Positions 26,856-36,417 are shown, counted from the first letter of the stretch. The stretch is DNA of 64,000 nt from Parasulfitobacter algicola (GCF_013315265.1 NZ_JABUFE010000009.1:62001-126000), one strand, 5' to 3'. Program-made: numbers and translations. Notes: generated from the sequence alone by a model not told the origin.

Positions 26856-29402
26856 ATGCCAGTAGTTGTGGTGGAATCGCCTGCTAAGGCCAAGACAATA
26901 AACAAATATCTTGGTAAAGATTACATCGTTTTGGCGTCCTATGGCCATGTGCGAGACCTGCCGCCCAAGGATGGGTCGGTCGACACCGAACATGGGTTCG
27001 ACATGAAGTGGGAAATCGCAAACGACAGCAAAAAGCATGTCAAAGCGATTGCGGATGCACTGGCAGAAGACGGCGAACTGATCTTGGCCACAGACCCCGA
27101 TCGCGAAGGGGAGGCGATCAGTTGGCACCTGCAAGAGGCGTTAACCAAACGCAAATCAATCAAAAAGGATACCCCCGTCAGCCGGGTGGTGTTCAACGCC
27201 ATCACAAAATCTGCTGTGACCGAGGCAATGAAAAACCCCCGTGCCGTGGATATGGAGTTGGTCGAGGCTTATCTGGCTCGACGTGCCTTGGATTATCTGG
27301 TGGGTTTCAATCTGTCGCCCGTTTTGTGGCGCAAGCTGCCCGGCGCGAAGTCCGCAGGCCGTGTTCAATCTGTTTGCCTGCGTCTGATCGTTGAGCGCGA
27401 GATGGAGATCGAAGTATTTCGCGCACAGGAGTACTGGTCAGTAAAAGCCATGCTGGGCACACCGCGCGGTCAGGATCTTGAGGCACGCCTGACGGTTCTG
27501 GGCGGCAAAAAGCTGGATAAATTCGACATTGCCAATGACACAGCGGCAGAACTGGCGGTTCAGGCGGTCAATTCACGCGATCTGATGGTAAAGTCAGTTG
27601 AGGCGAAACCGGCCAATCGGAACCCATCCGCGCCCTTTATGACCTCGACCCTTCAACAGGAGGCCAGTCGCAAATTTGGCTTTGGCGCGCGCCAGACAAT
27701 GAGCACGGCACAAAGGCTCTATGAGGCCGGGCTGATCACCTATATGCGGACCGATGGCATTGATATGGCGCCCGAAGCTGTGATGGCCGCCCGCGACGCA
27801 ATCAAGGAAAAATACGGCGAAGAGTACCTGCCAAAATCGCCGCGTATGTATAAGAACAAGGCGAAAAACGCGCAGGAAGCACATGAATGTATCCGCCCGA
27901 CGGACATGATGAAATCTGCGGATAAATTGAAAATCTCGGAACCCGATCAACGCAAACTGTATGACCTGATCTATAAACGTACCATTGCCAGCCAAATGGC
28001 GGCAGCCAGGATGGAGCGTACGACTGTTGATATCGCGTCGGCCGATGGTCAGGTTGAATTACGTGCGACGGGTCAGGTCGTGCTGTTTGATGGCTTTATC
28101 AAGATCTATGAGGAAGGCCGCGATGATGCGGTGGTTGATGACGATGACAAACGCCTTCCTCAAATCGCGCAGGGAGAACCTCTGGATAAACGATCCATCA
28201 CGCCCGAGCAACATTTCACCCAGCCCCCACCTCGCTATACCGAAGCAACGCTGGTCAAACGCATGGAAGAACTGGGCATCGGACGCCCTTCGACCTATGC
28301 GTCTATCGTGACGACAATTCAGGATCGCGACTATGTTCGCAAAGAAAAAAACCGGCTGATCCCAGAAGACAAAGGGCGGCTGGTTACAGTCTTTCTGTCG
28401 AATTATTTTCATAAATACGTGGGCTATGATTTCACCGCCGATCTTGAGGCACAATTAGATGACGTCAGTGCAGGCGAACGCGAATACAAAGACGTTCTGG
28501 ACAAATTCTGGCGCGATTTTTCAGCGGCGATTGCCGAAACATCCGAACTGCGGATCACGGATGTTCTGGAAAAAATCAACGAGGTTCTGGAACCGCATCT
28601 GTTTCCCGCCAATGAAGAAGGCACTGATCCGCGTCTATGCCCAAACTGTGGTGCGGGGCGTTTGTCGATGCGCACGGCACGATCAGGCGGGGCTTTTATC
28701 GGATGTTCGAATTATCCCGAATGCCGGTTTACGCGCCCCTTTGGTCCCCCCGGTGCCGAAGGTGATGAAATTGGTCCGGATGGTAAATATCTGGGCGATG
28801 ATAATGGCGATAAGATCACGCTGCGCAAAGGGCGCTTTGGTCCCTATGTTCAGCGCGGTGATGCGACCGAAGAAGAGCCAAAACCTCCACGGGCATCACT
28901 GCCAAAAGGATGGGCGCCAGATGAGATTGATCTTGAAAAAGCGCTGATGCTGTTAAGCCTGCCACGCGAGATCGGGCCACACCCCGAAGATGGCGAGATG
29001 ATCGAGGCAGGCATCGGGCGCTACGGCCCGTTCGTGAAGCATGGCAAAAAGTACGCCAATATTCCCGAAGTGGATGAAGTTTTTACCATCGGCATGAATC
29101 GTGCGGTCGAAGTTTTGGCGTCAAAACCGACGCGCGGCAAGGCTGCGCCCACCACTCCGCTGAAAGAGCTGGGCGAACATCCAGAAAGCGGTGGTCCGGT
29201 GAATGTGATGAACGGGCGATATGGGCCATACGTAAAATGGGACAAGATCAACGCGACACTGCCCAAAGGAACTGAACCCGCCGATGTTACAATGGAACTG
29301 GCTGTTCAATTGATCGCGGAACGAGCTGCAAAAACTGGCAAGAAGCCAGCGCGCAAAAAAGCAGCCCCGAAAAAGAAACCTGCCGCAAAGAAGAAAAGCT
29401 AG
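26856..29402 (+). CDS. topA: DNA topoisomerase I
   Basis: An 848-residue type IA topoisomerase. The TOPRIM domain begins VVVESPAKAKTINKYLG with ATDPDREGEAISWHL; the catalytic Tyr is near residue 296 in GLITYMRTDG. One C4 zinc finger is present (CPNCGAGRLSMRT ... CSNYPEC, about 590-620), then C-terminal repeats (KGRFGPYVQ, IGRYGPFVK, NGRYGPYVK) and a Lys/Ala-rich tail. It relaxes negative supercoils. A repeated Lys tail is common in this group and probably binds DNA. Confidence 0.96.
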   Translation: MPVVVVESPAKAKTINKYLGKDYIVLASYGHVRDLPPKDGSVDTEHGFDMKWEIANDSKKHVKAIADALAEDGELILATDPDREGEAISWHLQEALTKRKSIKKDTPVSRVVFNAITKSAVTEAMKNPRAVDMELVEAYLARRALDYLVGFNLSPVLWRKLPGAKSAGRVQSVCLRLIVEREMEIEVFRAQEYWSVKAMLGTPRGQDLEARLTVLGGKKLDKFDIANDTAAELAVQAVNSRDLMVKSVEAKPANRNPSAPFMTSTLQQEASRKFGFGARQTMSTAQRLYEAGLITYMRTDGIDMAPEAVMAARDAIKEKYGEEYLPKSPRMYKNKAKNAQEAHECIRPTDMMKSADKLKISEPDQRKLYDLIYKRTIASQMAAARMERTTVDIASADGQVELRATGQVVLFDGFIKIYEEGRDDAVVDDDDKRLPQIAQGEPLDKRSITPEQHFTQPPPRYTEATLVKRMEELGIGRPSTYASIVTTIQDRDYVRKEKNRLIPEDKGRLVTVFLSNYFHKYVGYDFTADLEAQLDDVSAGEREYKDVLDKFWRDFSAAIAETSELRITDVLEKINEVLEPHLFPANEEGTDPRLCPNCGAGRLSMRTARSGGAFIGCSNYPECRFTRPFGPPGAEGDEIGPDGKYLGDDNGDKITLRKGRFGPYVQRGDATEEEPKPPRASLPKGWAPDEIDLEKALMLLSLPREIGPHPEDGEMIEAGIGRYGPFVKHGKKYANIPEVDEVFTIGMNRAVEVLASKPTRGKAAPTTPLKELGEHPESGGPVNVMNGRYGPYVKWDKINATLPKGTEPADVTMELAVQLIAERAAKTGKKPARKKAAPKKKPAAKKKS

Positions 29403-29432
29403 GGCATGATCAAAGTTTTTGAAGGGCGATGA

Positions 29433-30026
29433 ATGCGTAAATTTCTTCTGGGCGGCCTGATCCTGATCGGACTTGCGATCGGTATTCTGGCTTGGACTAC
29501 GCAACCGCCAAAGGTTCCACCGGTTGCGGATATGCCGCCCGCTTTGCCTGAACTGACCACGATGGAGACATTCACAGCATCGACCCTGCTACCCGGCACA
29601 CCGCAAGATGCCCGCGCTTTTATGCAAGACAAAACTATTCTGGTATTTTTACAGGCAGGAAACGGCATTCCTGCAGTGACCGGTTTTACCGCAATCGATG
29701 GTGATTTTCCCGATCAAGGTGCAACACGGCGCGTTGAAATCGAAGGTGGGCATTATGTGGTTGAGCGGGTGTTAAACACCAGCGCCACAGCATTCCAATA
29801 TCAGGTCTGGAACTATACCAATTTTGCAAAGCTGTTGGTATCGCAATCCGTGGGTCAGTTCACGTTTGAAGCACAGGGGGATCAAACGCTTATGAGCTGG
29901 ACGTATTATATGGAACCAACGCATCAGCTGACGCGACCGCTTCTTGCAAATTTTCTGGAAACGCGGTTTGGACCTTATATGCAAGCAGGGCTTGACCGTT
30001 TTCAAACAGCCTATATGACACAGTAA
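29433..30026 (+). CDS. Membrane-anchored SRPBCC-type protein
   Basis: A 197-residue protein with an N-terminal membrane helix (residues 4-20) and an exported domain. The body looks like a START/SRPBCC (polyketide cyclase-like) fold: FTAIDGDFPDQGATRRVEI, the VVERVLN strand, FQYQVWNYTNF, MSWTYYMEPT and a long C-terminal helix. This fold binds lipids or small hydrophobic molecules. It lies 30 bases after topA and may share its transcript. Ligand unknown. Confidence 0.6.
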   Translation: MRKFLLGGLILIGLAIGILAWTTQPPKVPPVADMPPALPELTTMETFTASTLLPGTPQDARAFMQDKTILVFLQAGNGIPAVTGFTAIDGDFPDQGATRRVEIEGGHYVVERVLNTSATAFQYQVWNYTNFAKLLVSQSVGQFTFEAQGDQTLMSWTYYMEPTHQLTRPLLANFLETRFGPYMQAGLDRFQTAYMTQ

Positions 30027-30098
30027 AAGCGTCCAATCTTTATTGACAGTGATCAATGCGACCGCCAACTATGTCTAAAAACTGCCAAGGGAATAGGA

Positions 30099-30794
30099 AT
30101 GAAGAAAATCTATGACACGGCCGAGGCTGCATTAGATGGGCTTTTGCATGACGGCATGTTTATTGCCGCCGGCGGGTTTGGTCTGTGCGGTATTCCCGAA
30201 TTGCTTTTGCAGGCGATCAAGGACGCTGGCACCAAGAATTTAACCTTCGCATCCAACAACGCGGGCGTGGATGATTTTGGCATTGGCATTTTACTTCAAA
30301 CCCGACAGGTCAAAAAGATGATCAGCTCATATGTCGGGGAAAACGCGGAATTCATGCGGCAATATCTTTCGGGTGAGCTTGAGTTGGAATTCAACCCCCA
30401 AGGCACATTGGCGGAACGCATGCGTGCTGGCGGCTGTGGTATTCCCGGGTTTTATACAAAGACCGGCGTGGGCACGGTCATTGCGGATGGCAAAGAACAC
30501 AAAGACTTCAACGGCGAAACCTTTATTCTGGAAACCGGCCTGTTTGCTGACCTTTCCATTGTGAAAGCCTGGAAAGCCGATGAAACTGGAAATCTGGTTT
30601 TTCGTAAGACCGCACGCAACTTCAACCCGCCCGCAGCCATGTGTGGCAAAATTTGCGTGGCCGAAGTGGAAGAGATCGTTCCGACGGGCAGCCTGGATCC
30701 CGATCATATTCATTTACCCGGCATTTACGTGAACCGTCTGATTCAAGGCGCGCACGAAAAACGTATTGAACAACGCACGACACGCGCAGCATAA
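30099..30794 (+). CDS. 3-oxoacid CoA-transferase subunit A
   Basis: A 231-residue family I CoA-transferase alpha subunit. The CoA-binding glycine motif is GGFGLCGIPE (residues 25-34); NNAGVDDFGIGILL and FNPQGTLAERMRAGGCGIPGFYT are conserved. With subunit B (31140-31763) it moves CoA between succinyl-CoA and acetoacetate or related acids. ScoA/AtoD naming cannot be settled here. The B subunit is not adjacent: a 76-residue gene intervenes. Confidence 0.92.
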   Translation: MKKIYDTAEAALDGLLHDGMFIAAGGFGLCGIPELLLQAIKDAGTKNLTFASNNAGVDDFGIGILLQTRQVKKMISSYVGENAEFMRQYLSGELELEFNPQGTLAERMRAGGCGIPGFYTKTGVGTVIADGKEHKDFNGETFILETGLFADLSIVKAWKADETGNLVFRKTARNFNPPAAMCGKICVAEVEEIVPTGSLDPDHIHLPGIYVNRLIQGAHEKRIEQRTTRAA

Positions 30795-30804
30795 GGATAC
30801 TGCA

Positions 30805-31035
30805 ATGGATCATTTAAGTGATAAAAACCGGGCGGCCCGCGTTGAACAACGCGCCTTGGAATATATTCATCGCTCGAAACGCATGATAATGGAAAATTTT
30901 GGAACTGAGTCTGGCCCCGAGCACGTCAAAGTCGTTTTGGCCCTAGCCACTGCAATGATCCATCTGGAGTCAGCCGAGATCGGGGCCGTAACCCAAGACC
31001 GAATTGCCGAGATCCTGGAAAGTCAGGAAATCTGA
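30805..31035 (+). CDS. Small hypothetical gene between the CoA-transferase subunits
   Basis: A 76-residue helical, charged protein (with [19 protein letters not shown] and [16 protein letters not shown]). The ATG at 30805 has AAGGAT upstream. There is no signal or membrane segment and no family I know. It lies 10 bases after subunit A and about 100 before subunit B on one apparent transcript, so it may regulate or bind the transferase. This is inference from position. Confidence 0.75.
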   Translation: MDHLSDKNRAARVEQRALEYIHRSKRMIMENFGTESGPEHVKVVLALATAMIHLESAEIGAVTQDRIAEILESQEI

Positions 31036-31139
31036 TCAAAACCATCATAATGAATGGCGATCTGTATAAGCAGTTGTCGCTATTTTCACGAAAAGAGGCA
31101 TCGCAAAGTGCGAAATCACCTCTGAAGGAGAGCCAGACA

Positions 31140-31763
31140 ATGTGGGATCGCAATCAAATGGCTGCGCGGGCGGCGCAAGAGCTGGAAGATGGTATGTATG
31201 TCAACCTTGGCATTGGCATTCCAACGCTGGTTGCGAACTATATTCCTGATGGCGTCGAAGTAACGCTGCAATCAGAAAATGGCATGTTGGGCATGGGTCC
31301 TTTTCCAACTGAAGATGAAATCGACCCAGACCTTATCAACGCAGGTAAGCAAACGATCACCGAATTACCCCAAACGGCCTATTTTGACAGCGCACAAAGT
31401 TTCGGAATGATCCGCGGCGGCAAGATCGCCATGGCCATTCTTGGTGCCATGGAAGTGGCCGAAAATGGTGATCTGGCAAATTGGATGATCCCCGGCAAAC
31501 TGGTCAAAGGCATGGGTGGCGCAATGGATCTTGTGGCGGGTGTCGGACGTGTCGTCGTTGTGATGGATCACACCAACAAAGCTGGTGAGTCAAAGCTGTT
31601 GAAAGAATGCACTTTGCCCCTGACAGGCAAGGGTGTGGTCGATCGTATCGTGACCAATCTTGGCGTACTTGATGTTGTTGATGGCGGTTTGAAAATTGTC
31701 GAACTTGCCCCTGATGTCACACATGACGTGATGGTTTCATCAACCGAAGCTACGATTATCTAG
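31140..31763 (+). CDS. 3-oxoacid CoA-transferase subunit B
   Basis: A 207-residue beta subunit. The catalytic Glu is E46 in [11 protein letters not shown], which forms the glutamyl-CoA thioester; [13 protein letters not shown] and [12 protein letters not shown] are also conserved. The ATG at 31140 was chosen because GAAGGAGAG lies just upstream; the frame is open further but not protein-like. Works with subunit A at 30099. Confidence 0.93.
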   Translation: MWDRNQMAARAAQELEDGMYVNLGIGIPTLVANYIPDGVEVTLQSENGMLGMGPFPTEDEIDPDLINAGKQTITELPQTAYFDSAQSFGMIRGGKIAMAILGAMEVAENGDLANWMIPGKLVKGMGGAMDLVAGVGRVVVVMDHTNKAGESKLLKECTLPLTGKGVVDRIVTNLGVLDVVDGGLKIVELAPDVTHDVMVSSTEATII

Positions 31764-31905
31764 GCCTTATTCATCGAGTGCACTAGAGCATTCCTATCAG
31801 ATATTTGTTTGAAGTCTCTGATGTGACGCTTTTTGCACAGATGCGTTATTTGCTGAAAAATTTTACCGTAGCCATCCTGCGCATGTTATTTGACTTATCA
31901 AGTAA

Positions 31906-33006
31906 ATGCATGAGCATATCCGAATGACCAGTGAATCGGCTGTCAGCCCATCATCTCCTCCATCGCATAAATGGCGCGATATCGTGATTATGGCGGGTAT
32001 ATTTGCTTTGATGATTTTAGGCTTGGCGGGTTTGGCACTGGCAACAGGCTGGGCGGAAACAAAAGCACATTTAATACATCTGACAGGTATGCAGATTTGC
32101 ATATTACTGGCATTGTCCATGGTAAACTATCTGGCCCGGGCAATACGTTGGCATTTTTTCACGCGGCAAATGAAGATGCCAACCTATTTCTTGCAAAGCA
32201 TTCGTCATTACATTGGCGGCTTCGCAATGAGCGCCACGCCAGGGCGTGTTGGCGAGTTAATCAGAATGCGTTGGATCAAACGTGAAACCGGTTGGAGCTT
32301 TGATAAAATCGCGCCTTTGGTTTTGGTGGATCGCGCGGCAGATCTGGCCGCAATGGCAATCATCCTTGGTATTGCATTATATTTTTCGACAGCAGGCATT
32401 GCCGGCGCTGTCCCCGTGGCAAGCTTTGCACTGCTCAGTGCCATTGTATTTACAAGACCTGCCCTTTTGGCAAAGATCGTCACCATAGGGTATCGCAGCA
32501 CCGGGTTGTTTCCACGCCTTATGGGCAAAGTGCGTCGTGCGTCCAAGTCGCTTGGCTTTTTTTCACATCCAGTCACGTTCAGTATTAGTTCAGGTCTTGG
32601 TATCCTTGGCTGGATGGCTGAAGGTTACGCTTTTTATGTGCTTCTGATCTGGCTTGAAAGTGACGTCACCTTTTGGACTGCCATGGCGATCTTTGTATTT
32701 TCCACACTGGCAGGTGGCTTAACCGGCGCGCCCGGTGGCGTTGGCGGGGCTGAAGTGGCAATCGTTGCCCTATTGACTTTACAAGGAACCCCAATCGACA
32801 GCGCAGTTGCCGCGACTTTGATCATCCGGCTGGTTACGCTTTGGTTTGCAATCGCTCTTGGGTTCGTTGTGTTTCCATTTGCGGAACGTACTACTGCACG
32901 CCCCGCTGTGGAACGTCACGAACCTTTGCCTCAATGCGGCCGATTTTCCGAATCCGATCAAGGGGACGCGTCACACAATATTGACCCAAATATCAAGCAT
33001 TTCTGA
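31906..33006 (+). CDS. Lysylphosphatidylglycerol synthase-like / YbhN family membrane protein
   Basis: A 366-residue integral membrane protein with about eight helices. It fits the LPG_synthase_TM (UPF0104, YbhN/AglD) family: NYLARAIRWHFFTRQM, GGFAMSATPGRVGELIRMRWIK, LVLVDRAADL and GGLTGAPGGVGGAEVAIVALL. Only the flippase-like membrane part is present; the LPG synthase catalytic domain is missing. Proteins like this probably move lipids or lipid-linked sugars across the membrane. The C-terminal 45 residues are polar and unusual. Confidence 0.82.
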   Translation: MHEHIRMTSESAVSPSSPPSHKWRDIVIMAGIFALMILGLAGLALATGWAETKAHLIHLTGMQICILLALSMVNYLARAIRWHFFTRQMKMPTYFLQSIRHYIGGFAMSATPGRVGELIRMRWIKRETGWSFDKIAPLVLVDRAADLAAMAIILGIALYFSTAGIAGAVPVASFALLSAIVFTRPALLAKIVTIGYRSTGLFPRLMGKVRRASKSLGFFSHPVTFSISSGLGILGWMAEGYAFYVLLIWLESDVTFWTAMAIFVFSTLAGGLTGAPGGVGGAEVAIVALLTLQGTPIDSAVAATLIIRLVTLWFAIALGFVVFPFAERTTARPAVERHEPLPQCGRFSESDQGDASHNIDPNIKHF

Positions 33007-33118
33007 CCCAGACCGGACCTTCACCACGACTTAGGCCAAAGTCTGCTGTGCGGGACTTTGCTGACATTGCCCTAATGTCTGCTAAGGTGCGGAGAACAGA
33101 TACTTCGGAGACAACGCA

Positions 33119-33523
33119 ATGGTTCAGGGACTAAGTCATATGACTTTCATTGTGAGCGATCTCGACAAGATGGAAGAGATGCTTACGACAGTCTTGGATG
33201 CCAAGAAAATCTATGACAGTGGCGACAAGACCTTCTCGCTATCCAAAGAACGCTTCTTCGATATTGCGGGCATCTGGGTAGCGACGATGGAGGGCGAACC
33301 CCTTCCGGAAAAGACCTACAACCATGTCGCCTTCAAAATGGGACAGGACGACTACGACGACAGACTTCAGCGAATAAAGGCGCTCGGTCTGGAGGTACGA
33401 GAGGGTCGCTCGCGCGTAGAGGGCGAAGGTCATTCGATCTACTTCTATGATTACGACAACCATATGTTCGAGCTGCACAGCGGCACTCTGGAAGAGCGGC
33501 TAAGGCGCTATGCAGAAACGTGA
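33119..33523 (+). CDS. fosX: FosX-type fosfomycin epoxide hydrolase
   Basis: A 134-residue VOC-fold metalloenzyme. Metal ligands H7, H69 and E118 match FosX, and E44 (in LSKERFF), the proposed general base for water attack, is present; this favours FosX over glutathione- or thiol-using FosA/FosB. The segments DSGDKTFSLSKE, SIYFYDYDNH and ELHSGTLEERL are near-family. It would hydrolyse the fosfomycin epoxide. It stands alone, uses AAG for most Lys codons while neighbours prefer AAA, and is flanked by non-coding filler, so transfer is possible. Activity is not shown by sequence alone. Confidence 0.88.
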   Translation: MVQGLSHMTFIVSDLDKMEEMLTTVLDAKKIYDSGDKTFSLSKERFFDIAGIWVATMEGEPLPEKTYNHVAFKMGQDDYDDRLQRIKALGLEVREGRSRVEGEGHSIYFYDYDNHMFELHSGTLEERLRRYAET

Positions 33524-33674
33524 ACCGGACGTTCGCTGCACTCTGTCGAACTAGCAGGTTGGGCTCTTTCAGAGAATTCGCCGCGATCTGTGCGAAGGGC
33601 CGCTTGGCCGATTATTCTGATTTTGGCTCAGTGTATGACGTGAAGCTCAAAGTTATCTGACGTCTAACACCCGC

Positions 33675-34484
33675 CTAGCTGCCTTTGCGACGATTTAAAA
33701 CACATCCGTCTGTGATCAATTGCGGTGGCGTCACGCACAAACCGCGTGCAACTGTCCATGCGGCAAGTACCTTTGGTACATAGGCGCGGGTTTCACTGAA
33801 TGGTGGTACACCTTCATTTCGGGTAACTGCGTTTTCCCCGGCATTATAGCCCGCCAACGCTAATATCGGATCCGAATCGAATTTTTTGATTAGAAAATCC
33901 AGATAAGCAACACCACCCTTTATGTTCTGATCTGCCTTCATACTATCTAATACGCCAAATCTCTCAGCGGTTGCAGGCATAAGTTGCATCAACCCTTCGG
34001 CCCCGGCAGTACTGACCGCATCTTCCCGTCCAGCCGATTCGACACTGATCACCGCCAAAACCAGTGCAGGTGACACTTTTGTTCCAATTGTATGCTTTAA
34101 AATGTCTTGTCCATGCGCGTCTGCAATTGATTGCAGTCCGCTCAACCGTGGCGTAGGGACATTTTGCCCCGAAGGTGCTTCGCGCAGATGGTTAACTGCA
34201 GCTTCCAAACGGTCTGGGCCCATATCCTTAATGTCTGGGGATATCGCGCCCCAGTACCATCCCATCACACCCGAACCAGCCTCTGCTTTTGGGGTTTGTG
34301 CTACTGTTTCAGTCGGTGGTGGATCGGCCTTGGGTTCAACCTGAACCGTTATGCGTTGTTTTGTGTCTGCCGTCGGAACTGTCACACGTTTAAATGTGAA
34401 CTCCGGAAAGGGTTGGGGTTCATCTGCAAAGACTATGGACGACAAAAGAATCGCCCCAGTCGCTAATCCTGCTAATAGCCGCAT
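33675..34484 (-). CDS. Lytic transglycosylase (SLT domain)
   Basis: A 269-residue exported protein: signal peptide to about residue 20 (FADEP), a Pro/Thr-rich linker, then an SLT domain with VISVESAGRED (catalytic Glu), GLMQLMPATAERFGV, GVAYLDFL and ALAGYNAGENAV. It cuts the glycan strands of murein in the periplasm. It lies next to the tad pilus locus and divergent from it, so it may clear a path for the pilus machine; that link is inference. Confidence 0.9.
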   Translation of the reverse strand: MRLLAGLATGAILLSSIVFADEPQPFPEFTFKRVTVPTADTKQRITVQVEPKADPPPTETVAQTPKAEAGSGVMGWYWGAISPDIKDMGPDRLEAAVNHLREAPSGQNVPTPRLSGLQSIADAHGQDILKHTIGTKVSPALVLAVISVESAGREDAVSTAGAEGLMQLMPATAERFGVLDSMKADQNIKGGVAYLDFLIKKFDSDPILALAGYNAGENAVTRNEGVPPFSETRAYVPKVLAAWTVARGLCVTPPQLITDGCVLNRRKGS

Positions 34485-34831
34485 TTTGCGGATCCTGCCT
34501 TTATTATTCTTGTTTCCTAATTACGTAAAATACAGCCTATATAACGAGCTTTATTTCTGAATCGAGAAATTTAAATATGTTGGTTGTGCCATAAACACAT
34601 CGCCAAACACATTGAAATTCGGAAATTTTCTATATTTTATACATACAAAACAAATACTTATGATGTTTTTTTTATAATTTTACATTTTCTTATATATTGC
34701 GCCACGATTGCCCAACTCTTGCCCCATTCGGCTGGCTATATCTGGCTATCCGACGCGGGCTTGGTCTTTAAGAGGCTGACCTACATGGCCACGCCGGGGG
34801 ATAACTGAGCGATATGTAACGGAGAAATGAT
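34485..34831. other. AT-rich intergenic region upstream of the pilin
   Basis: About 350 bases between a minus-strand transglycosylase and the first pilin. Positions 34500-34700 are strongly AT-rich, with poly-T near 34661-34670. Such DNA often carries promoters and nucleoid-protein sites. I see no convincing gene, no CtrA TTAA-N7-TTAA pair and no reliable -35/-10 pair. Confidence 0.45.
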
Positions 34832-35017
34832 ATGAACTTCCTTAACCTTCTGAAAAACTTCCGCGATGACGAATCTGGTGCTGTAACTGTTGACTGGGTT
34901 GTACTGGCTGCTGCCATCGTACTTCTGGGTTCTGTTGTACTGGCGGCCATTCGTACAGCGACTGGAACACTTGCCCAAAACATTGCAACTGCAATCGGCA
35001 AAGTTAACGTTGAATAA
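34832..35017 (+). CDS. Flp/Fap-type pilin 1
   Basis: A 61-residue class IVb pilin precursor. The leader ends DDESG and the mature part would start AVTVDWVVLAAAIVLLG, a single hydrophobic helix followed by a short tail. Flp pilins usually read G then xxxxEY; here the same positions are D and W, so it is a noncanonical but clearly related motif. GGAG lies upstream of the ATG. A strong terminator follows at once, so the pilin can be made at higher level than the rest of the locus. Confidence 0.88.
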   Translation: MNFLNLLKNFRDDESGAVTVDWVVLAAAIVLLGSVVLAAIRTATGTLAQNIATAIGKVNVE

Positions 35018-35045
35018 GTATAATTTTTATACTTTTGAAATGTTT

Positions 35046-35073
35046 AAAAGCCACGCTTTGCGTGGCTTTTTTT
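35046..35073 (+). terminator. Terminator after pilin 1
   Basis: AAAAGCCACGC and GCGTGGCTTTT form a perfect 11-bp stem with a 3-base loop followed by a T run, 28 bases after the pilin stop. Confidence 0.92.
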
Positions 35074-35174
35074 ATTTTATAAAACAAAGTATTAATCGGC
35101 AATATTTTGCCACTTTTCAATCAAAAAAATGACTTACAAAGACTTCAAAAGTAATTTCAATAGGAGTGTCTGAC

Positions 35175-35351
35175 ATGCGCAAATTATTCAAAGAATTCCG
35201 TAAATCGGAAGATGGTGCCATTACGGTTGACTGGGTTGTTTTGACAGCAACAGTTGTTTTCTTTGTTTTAACGCTTGTTTTAGGTACAATTGGCGATGCC
35301 GTTGGCGGAGTTGCAAACTCTATCGCAACTTACATGAACGGCCTTATGTAA
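35175..35351 (+). CDS. Flp/Fap-type pilin 2
   Basis: A 58-residue pilin precursor with leader end SEDG and mature start AITVDWVVLTATVVFFVL, the same D-W variant as pilin 1. The ATG at 35175 has TAGGAG 8 bases upstream; a GTG at 35166 lies too close to that site to be the start. The mature tail (GDAVGGVANSIATYMNG) differs from pilin 1, so the two are probably not simple duplicates and could form mixed or alternative fibres. Confidence 0.87.
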   Translation: MRKLFKEFRKSEDGAITVDWVVLTATVVFFVLTLVLGTIGDAVGGVANSIATYMNGLM

Positions 35352-35490
35352 GAATCTTGCAACGCCCACCAGTTTTCTTAAGAGATCGCATTTAATGAAT
35401 GCTATGGCGTAACGTTATGGCTTTACGGTCCTTCCCATCTGATATGTTTTGTCTATAATTAAGACGGCCACACTCACTAAGGGGAATATG

Positions 35491-36348
35491 ATGCGTTTGG
35501 TTTTCGGTTTGGTTCTGTTGTTAGGCGTTGGCCTTGCAGGATTTGCTGTGTTTATGGTGCAAGATTATTTTGCGCAACAAGAAGCCCAATTGGCCAAAGA
35601 GCGCGAGGCGAGGGCACAAATTGTACCCACGACTGATGTGTATATAACAGCACGTGCAATCAGGTATGGTGAACGTCTCACCAAAGAAGATGTGACGCTT
35701 GTTCGCTGGCCAGTTGAGGGCGTACCAGAAGGTTCTTTTCAAACCGAAGAATCGCTGTTTCCAAACGATGCCGATCAGAACAGATTTGTTTTGCGTGCTT
35801 TGGAAAAAGGTGAAGCACTGATGAATGTTAAAGTATCCGAGCCTGGTGCTGACGCAGGTATCCGGTCTAGAATTTCATCAGGTATGCGCGCATTCACTGT
35901 CAGGGTTGATGTATCAAGTGGTGTGTCAGGCTTGTTACGTCCAGGGGATCGCGTTGATGTGACTTGGACAGGTAGTCCAGGTAATTCAGGCACTCAAATT
36001 ACACAACTTATCGAAACTGGTTTGGAAATTATTGCAATCGACCAATCTGCTGATCCGGATTTCGAAGGGACAGCAATCGCTCGAACAATTACTGTTGAGG
36101 CAACTCCAAACCAAGTTTCGCGTTTGGAAACAGCTCAAAACTCTGGGCGGTTAACATTGTCTTTGATCGGACTTGATGAAGTTGGATCTCCAATTACTTC
36201 ATCCAGCAATCAAACACCAACGACATTGGGTGATGTATTGGGAATTCAACAAGAAATCATCATTCAGGAAGAAGAAGAAAAAGAGTGCTTTAACACCGTT
36301 ACACGTGGTGGCGTAAGGGAACGCATCCAGATTCCATGCACTAACTAA
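35491..36348 (+). CDS. cpaB: Tad pilus assembly protein CpaB (RcpC)
   Basis: A 285-residue protein with one N-terminal membrane helix (residues 3-20) and a periplasmic SAF/RcpC region: VYITARAIRYGERLTKEDVTLVRWP, AFTVRVDVSSGVSGLLRPGDRVDV and ARTITVEATPNQV. The ATG at 35491 fits the AAGGGG spacing better than the one at 35488. The C-terminus holds EEEEKE and two Cys. It belongs to the outer-membrane channel complex with CpaC. A perfect TATAAT at 35454-35459 lies upstream. Confidence 0.92.
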   Translation: MRLVFGLVLLLGVGLAGFAVFMVQDYFAQQEAQLAKEREARAQIVPTTDVYITARAIRYGERLTKEDVTLVRWPVEGVPEGSFQTEESLFPNDADQNRFVLRALEKGEALMNVKVSEPGADAGIRSRISSGMRAFTVRVDVSSGVSGLLRPGDRVDVTWTGSPGNSGTQITQLIETGLEIIAIDQSADPDFEGTAIARTITVEATPNQVSRLETAQNSGRLTLSLIGLDEVGSPITSSSNQTPTTLGDVLGIQQEIIIQEEEEKECFNTVTRGGVRERIQIPCTN

Positions 36349-36379
36349 ATTTTGTTGTCCTGAAAAACAATTCAAAATC

Positions 36380-36417
36380 AAAAAACGCACCACTTCATAT
36401 AGTGGTGCGTTTTTTTA
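36380..36417 (+). terminator. Terminator between cpaB and cpaC
   Basis: ACGCACCACT pairs fully with AGTGGTGCGT around a 6-base loop, with A and T runs on either side. It may split the tad locus into separate transcripts. Confidence 0.9.

Noticed and set aside
34700-34730. Possible sigma-54 promoter before the pilin
   Set aside because: TTGC and GGC groups are present but not with the required -24/-12 spacing.
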